The notes beneath the pieces were generated by a model. That model was not told where the DNA came from and did no database searches. It saw nothing but the letters and a program-made list of their open reading frames with translations. From assembly GCA_002431635.1 (NCBI GenBank), contig DJGH01000015.1, positions 1,848-13,512 of the forward strand: 11,665 bases of DNA, written 5' to 3'. The position numbers and the translations under genes are program-made. Source of the DNA: Petrotoga sp. UBA5851 (GTDB taxonomy: Bacteria; Thermotogota; Thermotogae; Petrotogales; Petrotogaceae). Shown here in pieces: positions 6,474 through 11,665 of this stretch (within the stretch, counting starts at the first letter, position 1; each line of letters starts with the position of its first letter).

Positions 6474-8425
6474 ATCTTTTTCATGTTTATCCACAAAGCA
6501 TCGTATGAAATTATGGGATTATTTGGATTTCTTATATCAAGAACGAAAAAACCGTTTTCTCCGTCTGCCACATATGCATAATTCGATTTCACAAATATAC
6601 TTGAAGCAAATCCTCCTGTTTTTACAGAAGTAACATAAAATGGTTTCTTGGGATCCCTTATGTTGAATATTTTTATTCCGTCTTCACCGCAGGCCAGTAA
6701 GGCATAGTTGTTGTATATTTCAAGATCCTGAACTCCTATAGTATACTTTTTTCCTATATTGTCTTCATAATCAGCACTACCTATAATTTTCATGGTTCTC
6801 ATATCAAAAATATCAAAAACAGTAAAAGTTTTTGCCTGTTCATAACCCTGTATATCTGTAAGTCCCATATAAAGATAGTAGCGGTCAAAATATGGCGAAC
6901 TCACAGGGCTTACCCATCCGACTCCGGTATCCTGAAATGTTTTGATAAATAAAGGTTTTTCTATTGCTGATATATCCAGTATTTTTATGAAACCTGCTTT
7001 TATTCCGCTGGAGTTGGTTCTGTATCCGGAAAGTATGAGATACTTGTCGCTTATTTTTATGTTTTTTATGGTCTGTCCGTCGTTTACTTCGCTGCTGTCA
7101 GTAATGTTGGAAATCTGTTTTATATTTTCCGGATCGGCAACATTGTATACCTTTACAATGTTGCCTTCTGCCGTAAACAGCATATCCATTTTTACATAAA
7201 GACCGTTTCTCACTGTAGGTGAAGAAATGGATCCAATTTTTTTTGGAGCAAGCGGATCTGATAGATCGTATATACTTATTCCTGATTTGTTAAGCATAGC
7301 ATAAAGCCTCTTTCCTTCAAGAAAAAGAGCCTGAAGGCTGCCTGTGGCTTCAACTGTTTTTACGTACTTTGATTTTTTAACGTTTGATACATCATATATT
7401 TTGATACCTTTGTCATAATCAGCTATATAAGCATATTTGCCGTATACTGCAATATCTTTTGCCTCTCCGTTTATAAAAGAAAAATCCTGTTTTATTATTG
7501 AGGGTGAATAAATATCTGAAATATCCAGCACAACAAGTCCATCCTCACGGTCCGAATCTGAATTTATAAGAAGCAAAAGAATATTATCACTGATGTGAAA
7601 AGCTTTTATATCATCGGAGTACAGCTTTGTAAGATAGTTTACTCCGCTTTCAGAATTTACTTTGAACATATATACCCCTTGTTCCCTGCACAGAACAAAA
7701 AGTCTGTCACCATCAACGGCAAGCTCTGAAAAATCCCTGGGGAAACTGTACTTGCTCCTGAGATAAAGTTTTTTGGGATCAGTTACGTCAAAGATATATA
7801 TAGCACTGTTTATTTCGCCTGCAAAAAGCATATTATTTTTGTAAAGAAGCTTTGAAGAACTAATTTTATAACGGCTGACAACTTTGTATGTATCTTCATT
7901 TGCCTCAATTACCTTAATACCTTCACGTCCATCTGAAAGATATATGTAATTGCCGTTTACATCGTAGGAAGAAACATAATCCTCTTCAAATATTTCATAC
8001 AAAAACTTCATATTCTTGGAGTCTTTTATGTCTATAACTGCAATTCCACTTTTATCAAGAATACTGTCATAATAATCTATATACGCCTTATCTGCCGAAA
8101 TTTCTATTTTTCTAAGAACATCAGCAAATTTCAGCTTTCCTACAATCCTTGGTTTAAGAATGTTGGAAATATCTATGCAGACAACTCCTACGTTATCTGC
8201 AATAGCGTATATAATCTTTTCTCCCAGTGCAAGATCTTTTACGTATCCTCCTAGGTTGAATGTACTCACAACCTTCATCTGTGAGATATCTGAAGCATCG
8301 TATATAATTATTCCCTCCGGACCTGCAGGTGTATATATATACTTAACTTCACCGGCATAAAGGAATTGACATACAAAAACCAGAACAATCATTATGGGTA
8401 TATGATTTTTATTCATTTTTTCCAT
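6464..8425 (-). CDS. Secreted LVIVD-repeat beta-propeller protein
   Basis: Exported protein of about 653 aa. It starts with a signal peptide (MEKMNKNH, a hydrophobic core, cleavage near YAG/E at residues 23-25). The rest is a tandem of degenerate repeats of about 45 residues with the pattern G-(I/V)-x-(I/V)-(Y/F/L)-D-(I/V)-S/x-(D/N)-P-x-x-(P/K), seen for example as GIKIYDVSNV, GISIYDLSDP, GIKIFNIRDP and GFFVLDIRNP. This is the LVIVD repeat, a WD40/YVTN-like propeller blade of exported proteins. I count 14 units, enough for two seven-bladed propellers. No catalytic domain or sorting tail is seen; a binding or scaffold role is inference. Three ATGs lie near the start. The first (8434) sits too close to GGGAG; 8425 and 8416 have better spacing (AAGGGAGA and AAGGTGA), so 8425 is chosen. 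The stop codon lies within the shared terminator. Confidence 0.88.
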   Translation of the reverse strand: MEKMNKNHIPIMIVLVFVCQFLYAGEVKYIYTPAGPEGIIIYDASDISQMKVVSTFNLGGYVKDLALGEKIIYAIADNVGVVCIDISNILKPRIVGKLKFADVLRKIEISADKAYIDYYDSILDKSGIAVIDIKDSKNMKFLYEIFEEDYVSSYDVNGNYIYLSDGREGIKVIEANEDTYKVVSRYKISSSKLLYKNNMLFAGEINSAIYIFDVTDPKKLYLRSKYSFPRDFSELAVDGDRLFVLCREQGVYMFKVNSESGVNYLTKLYSDDIKAFHISDNILLLLINSDSDREDGLVVLDISDIYSPSIIKQDFSFINGEAKDIAVYGKYAYIADYDKGIKIYDVSNVKKSKYVKTVEATGSLQALFLEGKRLYAMLNKSGISIYDLSDPLAPKKIGSISSPTVRNGLYVKMDMLFTAEGNIVKVYNVADPENIKQISNITDSSEVNDGQTIKNIKISDKYLILSGYRTNSSGIKAGFIKILDISAIEKPLFIKTFQDTGVGWVSPVSSPYFDRYYLYMGLTDIQGYEQAKTFTVFDIFDMRTMKIIGSADYEDNIGKKYTIGVQDLEIYNNYALLACGEDGIKIFNIRDPKKPFYVTSVKTGGFASSIFVKSNYAYVADGENGFFVLDIRNPNNPIISYDALWINMKKIKS

Positions 8426-8465
8426 CACCTTCATTCTCCCTTATACTATATATTAATTTAAAACT

Positions 8466-8493
8466 TTGAAGGGTTTATTAAATTTGCTATAAT
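8466..8493 (+). promoter_or_regulatory. Strong sigma-70-type promoter for the paired exported proteins
   Basis: TTGAAG (8466-8471), a 16-bp spacer ending in TGC, and a perfect TATAAT (8488-8493) make an extended -10 promoter with a recognisable -35. Transcription would begin near 8500, inside the palindrome at 8493-8510. It shares TTTGCTATAATT with the nitroreductase promoter. Confidence 0.7.
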
Positions 8494-8510
8494 TATAATG
8501 ATCATTATAA
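8493..8510. promoter_or_regulatory. Perfect 18-bp palindrome, candidate operator
   Basis: TTATAATGATCATTATAA is a perfect dyad with centre at 8501/8502. It begins at the last base of the -10 box and covers the expected transcription start, the classical position for a repressor site. The half-site TTATAAT is the same as in the PerR box of the Fur family, but the spacer here is 4 bp rather than 1, and the core AATGATCATT also recalls Fur-like boxes. It may also affect the divergent LVIVD gene, whose start is about 70 bp away. No regulator gene is in the window. Confidence 0.55.
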
Positions 8511-8518
8511 AATCACTG

Positions 8519-8536
8519 TTTCTAAAATATTAGAAA
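8519..8536 (+). repeat. Inverted repeat in the lipoprotein leader
   Basis: TTTCTAA (8519-8525) and TTAGAAA (8530-8536) are inverted with a 4-nt spacer, ending within the AAAGGGA ribosome site of the next gene. The small A-T rich hairpin could touch the ribosome site; it could also be chance. Confidence 0.35.
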
Positions 8537-8550
8537 GGGACGTGGGCAAA

Positions 8551-9636
8551 ATGAAAAAAACTTTTTTTATGCTGTTGATAATCTCCACCGCTCTATTTTT
8601 TTCTTCGTGTGACATGTTGATTAACGTTATAAAAAAGCCAGAAGAAGAAAACTTTAAGGGTCTTACCAAGACCCAGGAGGAAAAGCTTGTCAGATATGCT
8701 TATACAGCATACAATAAAGGATATAATTATACTTTTGAGCAGATAAAAGGATTCGCCGATAATCCTTCCTACATAGCTGACGATAATGTACTGGCTTTTT
8801 ATAAGTACCTTAATGGTGAAGTGACCTTAGACAGTATAAAAACACGTTCTGAAGACAGAGCAGAAGACAATTATGATTCCAGGGTAGCTGATTACATAAA
8901 AGAGATTTATTCAAAACTTTCAGGTTCTCTGTCAAACCAAAACAGTGACGGTATTTTCAATAAATTTGACGATGAGGTTCCTGTAAAGGCAAACGCATAC
9001 AGAACTGCCCACAAAAATGATTTTAATCCGCCTTTAATTCCTTTTTCAAACCGTACCTTCCTTGTGACCAGAGTAAAGGATCTTCTTGACTACTATAAAA
9101 CAAGTTCTACATTTTTCAAAACACATTTTGCAAAGGTATTTACCGAATCTGTTGATACCTTCGATACCCAAAAGTATTCAGAAATGCTTGTGGATCTTTC
9201 TTATGCGTATATAGGTTCGAACCTTTCCTTTACAAGCAGTATAGACAATTCTTTTTTCCGTTCAAGCGTAATTATAAAGGATATACCGGTCGAAATGGTT
9301 CTTGCTTTTTTTGTTCAGGAATCAAGGCTTCTTCCGGGATCCTTCAGAGCGGAAATTTCATCCAAAAATATATATGCTGTTTCATTCGGACTTGCACATA
9401 CTCTTATCGATGCCGATTTTCTTGAAATAGCAGCGGCTTATGACGATATCGGAAATAATGATGCAGGTGGACGTAACTTTGATATTATATCCAGCCGTTA
9501 TCTTGGCAATATAGCTAAGCAGAAGACGTACTTCAGTGACTACGACCTGTTAACCGTAAGGGGATCACTGCTTTATTCTTCGATATTCATGCAGTTGCTT
9601 TACCAGAAGCTTATCACTTATAAAGATAGTTTTTAA
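8551..9636 (+). CDS. Lipoprotein with divergent lysozyme/SLT-like C-terminal region (paralogue A)
   Basis: I do not recognise a named family. It is a 361-aa exported lipoprotein: MKK, hydrophobic core and the lipobox FSSC with lipidated Cys20. A helical N-terminal region (about 35-90: YNKGYNYTFEQIKGF, VLAFYKYLNGEV) is followed by a middle part and a conserved C-terminal region (about 240-355). There, IPVEMVLAFFVQESRLLPGSFR then AVSFGLAHTLI resembles the lytic-transglycosylase pattern of a helix, catalytic Glu in xES, then GxxGLxQ; the candidate Glu is E257. The GA-x-GLMQ motif is not intact, so activity is uncertain. The next gene is a tandem paralogue sharing LLTVRGS(L/S)LY and the same E-S-R block. 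An upstream GTG (8542) is less likely as a start because the AAAGGGA fits the ATG at 8551. A promoter and a palindrome precede it. Confidence 0.8.
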   Translation: MKKTFFMLLIISTALFFSSCDMLINVIKKPEEENFKGLTKTQEEKLVRYAYTAYNKGYNYTFEQIKGFADNPSYIADDNVLAFYKYLNGEVTLDSIKTRSEDRAEDNYDSRVADYIKEIYSKLSGSLSNQNSDGIFNKFDDEVPVKANAYRTAHKNDFNPPLIPFSNRTFLVTRVKDLLDYYKTSSTFFKTHFAKVFTESVDTFDTQKYSEMLVDLSYAYIGSNLSFTSSIDNSFFRSSVIIKDIPVEMVLAFFVQESRLLPGSFRAEISSKNIYAVSFGLAHTLIDADFLEIAAAYDDIGNNDAGGRNFDIISSRYLGNIAKQKTYFSDYDLLTVRGSLLYSSIFMQLLYQKLITYKDSF

Positions 9637-9654
9637 TCTGTTCGGAGGTGTTTT

Positions 9655-10845
9655 TTGAAAAAGTTTTGGTTTTTTGCAGCTATATTTTTGGCATCCTTCA
9701 CCCTTGTTTTTTCAAATGATGCGGAAAATCAGGTGATAAGTTTCAGAGATCCCAGGGCTATATTTTCACATCCGACTGAAAGGGATAATTTCATACGATA
9801 CATGGCCGTAATGTATAATAAAGGTTATAATCTTTCTTTTGAATCGGTAAAATCAATTTCGGAAGGGGCAGGTTATACCTACGATGACTTTGTTCTCTCA
9901 TACTATAAGTACTTTATAGGTGAACTTAATCTTGTTCAGGTTAAAGATCTGAAAACTTATGTCAGTGTAAGTACGGTTACAGCTGTAGCTACTCCTACAG
10001 CCGTTTCAAAGCCTGTAGAAACCAAACCTGTGGAAAAGCAACCAGAAGTTTTAAATTACAGGGATGATGTGAAAGAATATGTTAGCAGGATATTTGAATC
10101 TTTTACTGATGCCCGTTCAAACTGCAAATCCAGTGGCATGCTTGATTATTTTGACGAGATGGTTCCTGTAGATAATACTTATTACAGAGAGTTGTATAAG
10201 CTTAAGTATAACCCTATTCTTAGAGATGATTATCCTGAACGTACCGATTTGGTTTTCAGAATGAATAAGCTTATGGATTATTATTTTGAGTTAAGTGCCT
10301 CTTCTTTTAAGAGTTGGTTTGCTTATATTTTTCCGAATAAAGAATTTACCAAGCAGGATATAAACGCTTATTCAAAATATCTCGTGGATGTTGCTTATGC
10401 TTACAGTAATAGTTTTTTGACTTTTTACAGTCCGGTTGTTCCTATGGAAAGTTTTTTTAAGCAGAAGGTTATTGTTTATGATGTTCCTCCAGAGCTCATA
10501 CTTGCTTTTCTTGTTGCAGAGTCGAGACTTGCACCTTTTTCTTTTCGTGTGGAGCAGAAAGGTAATTATGCCTATGCTGTTTCCATGGGTTTATCACATA
10601 TTCTTATAGATGCTGATCTTTTAGATATTGATTATCCTGAGTTTGGTAATAAGAATGTTGATAGATATACTTTTGATTTTTTATCTTCTTACTATCTTGG
10701 AAATACCTTTGGAAAAGAGGACATATTCAGTGATATGGATCTGCTTACTGTAAGAGGTTCCTCGCTTTATTGTTCGATAATGCTTGAACTTATTTATCAG
10801 AGACTTTATGATTATTATTATGGTGTTTACTTTCTTGGTCAGTAA
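9655..10845 (+). CDS. Exported protein with divergent lysozyme/SLT-like C-terminal region (paralogue B)
   Basis: Tandem paralogue of the preceding lipoprotein, 18 bp downstream and surely in the same operon. It starts at TTG (9655) behind GGAGGTG. Residues 1-20 are a Sec signal (FWFFAAIFLASFTLVFS/N) with no cysteine, so this copy should be soluble in the periplasm or secreted. The N-terminal block (YNKGYNLSFESVK, VLSYYKYFIGELNL) aligns with A. A Val/Thr/Pro/Lys-rich linker follows at about 103-130 (with PTAVSKPVETKPVEKQP) that A lacks. The C-terminal block VPPELILAFLVAESRLAP...AVSMGLSHILIDADLL carries the candidate catalytic E289. The function is unknown; a murein-binding or murein-cleaving role is a hypothesis. 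Codon use changes sharply in its second half, towards T-ending codons. No terminator follows the stop. Confidence 0.8.
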   Translation: MKKFWFFAAIFLASFTLVFSNDAENQVISFRDPRAIFSHPTERDNFIRYMAVMYNKGYNLSFESVKSISEGAGYTYDDFVLSYYKYFIGELNLVQVKDLKTYVSVSTVTAVATPTAVSKPVETKPVEKQPEVLNYRDDVKEYVSRIFESFTDARSNCKSSGMLDYFDEMVPVDNTYYRELYKLKYNPILRDDYPERTDLVFRMNKLMDYYFELSASSFKSWFAYIFPNKEFTKQDINAYSKYLVDVAYAYSNSFLTFYSPVVPMESFFKQKVIVYDVPPELILAFLVAESRLAPFSFRVEQKGNYAYAVSMGLSHILIDADLLDIDYPEFGNKNVDRYTFDFLSSYYLGNTFGKEDIFSDMDLLTVRGSSLYCSIMLELIYQRLYDYYYGVYFLGQ

Positions 10846-10967
10846 GTTTATTCTGTTTATGTATATATAAGAAGAAGCAGATGATGCAGTGATGTTCATT
10901 GTCGAAAAGCAACTAAAACGCATTTTCAAAAAGGATTTTAAACGTTGGTAACTTATGAACTGAAAAA

Positions 10968-11003
10968 TTTTTTATCAACATCATGTTGATAGTTGATAAA
11001 AAA
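10968..11003. repeat. Nested perfect inverted repeats
   Basis: TATCAACAT-C-ATGTTGATA (10973-10991) is a perfect 9+1+9 dyad. Overlapping it, TTTTTTATCAAC (10968-10979) pairs with GTTGATAAAAAA (10992-11003), 12-bp arms around a 12-nt spacer. Three copies of GTTGATA thus give two mutually exclusive pairings. The outer hairpin is flanked by A/T runs but has a weak, AT-rich stem, so it is not a convincing terminator for the gene ending at 10845. Confidence 0.75.
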
Positions 11004-11156
11004 ATTAAAAAGAGATGTTGAAGGTTTTTGAATGTTCAAAAGTTATGAACAGTTTTTGATTATTCGAAGTTGTTATTTAGTTTATCGACAGTCCATGTTG
11101 ATAAATGGTTGCTAGTAATGTTGGTAAGTTTTTTATTACAGCGTAAACTCTCTTTT

Positions 11157-11162
11157 TATAAT
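11157..11162 (+). promoter_or_regulatory. Candidate -10 element for the small membrane protein gene
   Basis: A TATAAT with a weak TTATTA 18 bp upstream. It would give a leader of roughly 145 nt before the start at 11315. It may instead be part of the AT-rich stretch next to the 9-mer cluster. Confidence 0.25.
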
Positions 11163-11314
11163 GCTTACATACTATGAACATATGTTGGTGTTCGTTGTTA
11201 AAAAGAATGTTGATTGTTGAAAAAAAAATACACTTCTGCCACACTTTTCTAAGACCTGCTTAAGGAAAAAGCTTTATTATGAATGTAAGCACAATTAGAA
11301 GAGAGGTGGAAAAT

Positions 11315-11575
11315 ATGTACAGATATATAGGATATACAGGTGGTATGACAGGAATAGGTATGTTTTTTGTAGTGGTAGCAGTTGTTTTACTGGTTGTAAT
11401 ACTTTCGGTCGTTCTTTATAAAGTTCTTGCAAATAAGAGTTCAAAAAATGAAAAACATGAAGTACCAACGAAGGAAGAAGATATAGCGATTGAGCTTTTA
11501 AGACAGGAGTATGCAAAAGGCAGCATAAATGAAGAAGAGTATGTAAAAAGGAAGACATTTCTTATAAACAACTAA
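11315..11575 (+). CDS. Small single-span membrane protein with SHOCT-like C-terminal motif
   Basis: An 86-aa protein with a Gly/Tyr-rich N-terminus (YRYIGYTGGMTGIG), one membrane helix (about 14-35, rich in Val, Leu and Phe), a charged linker (KNEKHEVPTKEED) and a C-terminal helical hairpin at 56-83. That hairpin, AIELLRQEYAKGSINEEEY plus VKRKTFL, matches the SHOCT pattern (short C-terminal L-x-x-R-(Y/F)-A-x-G-x-I-x-x-x-E-(Y/F)-x-x-(K/R)), a presumed oligomerisation motif found in many small membrane proteins of unknown role. An upstream in-frame ATG (11279) would add 12 residues but has no well-spaced ribosome site, whereas GAGAGGTGG sits just before the ATG at 11315. It stands alone, with its own terminator. 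Confidence 0.8.
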   Translation: MYRYIGYTGGMTGIGMFFVVVAVVLLVVILSVVLYKVLANKSSKNEKHEVPTKEEDIAIELLRQEYAKGSINEEEYVKRKTFLINN

Positions 11576-11576
11576 G

Positions 11577-11605
11577 TATCCGGCGGACTTTGCCGGATAT
11601 TTTTT
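11577..11605 (+). terminator. Intrinsic terminator after the SHOCT protein gene
   Basis: TATCCGGC (11577-11584) pairs perfectly with GCCGGATA (11592-11599) around a 7-nt loop, followed by six T. It begins 2 nt after the stop codon. The remaining 60 bases to the window end are AT-rich and show nothing recognisable. Confidence 0.92.
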
Positions 11606-11665
11606 GATAAAACCGTTACTTTAATATATGCAGATAGATAATAAAAAAGATATAAAATAACATTT

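Larger units (their letters stand above)
10846..11314. other. Non-coding stretch with clustered TTATCAACA-like 9-mers (possible DnaA-box cluster)
   Basis: No credible gene lies here. Between 10943 and 11180 about ten 9-mers resemble TTATCAACA, one base from the DnaA box TTATCCACA. Plus-strand copies: TTATGAACT 10953-10961, TTATCAACA 10972-10980, TTATGAACA 11043-11051, TTATCGACA 11082-11090, CTATGAACA 11172-11180. Minus-strand copies: TTACCAACG 10943-10951, CTATCAACA 10984-10992, TTATCAACT 10991-10999, TTATCAACA 11096-11104, TTACCAACA 11119-11127. AT-only runs separate them. Further TGTTGA words occur at 11015-11022 and 11209-11220. This is what an oriC unit looks like, but no dnaA, dnaN, rpmH or gidA is adjacent, and an operator array is the other reading. 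Confidence 0.5.

Noticed and set aside
8493..8510. Canonical PerR or Fur box
   Set aside because: The half-sites match PerR but the spacer is 4 bp instead of 1, so it is kept only as an unidentified operator.
8542..8550. GTG start three codons upstream of the lipoprotein ATG
   Set aside because: The AAAGGGA ribosome site leaves only 1 nt before the GTG but about 10 nt before the ATG, and MKKTFF is a more natural signal-peptide start.
10899..10908. TTGTCGAAAA as a Spo0A box
   Set aside because: It is a single short match with no sporulation context, and the surroundings suggest a diderm organism.
10681..10929. 82-codon minus-strand open frame at the end of paralogue B
   Set aside because: It overlaps the conserved C-terminus of B, has low-complexity Ile/Lys composition and no ribosome site.
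10943..11220. CRISPR array or tandem iteron repeat
   Set aside because: The repeated words are short, vary in sequence, lie on both strands and have irregular spacing, with no long identical direct repeat.

Overview
This is an AT-rich window from a bacterial chromosome. The organism looks like a low-GC diderm. The oligopeptide-type binding protein has an ordinary secretory signal and no lipobox, so it is probably free in a periplasm, while a neighbouring secreted protein has a clear lipobox. The HD and metallo-beta-lactamase proteins recall Clostridia/Bacillus homologues. I cannot assign a phylum with confidence from the window alone.

Left block (1-5539, all minus strand, read right to left): an HD-domain phosphohydrolase, a YhfI-like metallo-beta-lactamase hydrolase, then a peptide/nickel-type ABC importer in the order dppA (binding protein), dppB and dppC (permeases) and dppD (ATPase, cut off by the left edge). 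The four transporter genes are 8-10 bp apart, and dppA starts 20 bp after the hydrolase, so at least hydrolase-dppABCD looks like one operon. The HD gene lies 99 bp upstream and may have its own transcript.

Middle block: a SagB-type nitroreductase on the plus strand, whose reading frame appears to start at a non-AUG codon (AUC) behind a strong Shine-Dalgarno sequence. It converges on a large secreted LVIVD-repeat beta-propeller protein on the minus strand, and the two share one bidirectional terminator.

Right block (8466-11605, plus strand): a strong extended -10 promoter overlapped by a perfect 18-bp palindrome drives two tandem paralogous exported proteins, one a lipoprotein and one soluble. 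Their C-terminal region looks like a divergent lysozyme/lytic-transglycosylase fold. A 469-bp non-coding stretch follows, packed with TTATCAACA-like 9-mers on both strands and nested dyads. It resembles a cluster of DnaA boxes (a possible replication origin) or an operator array. The window ends with a small membrane protein carrying a SHOCT-like tail and a good intrinsic terminator.

The most notable items are the 9-mer cluster, the pair of divergent SLT-like proteins under a palindromic operator, the AUC start, and an abrupt change of codon usage inside the second paralogue.
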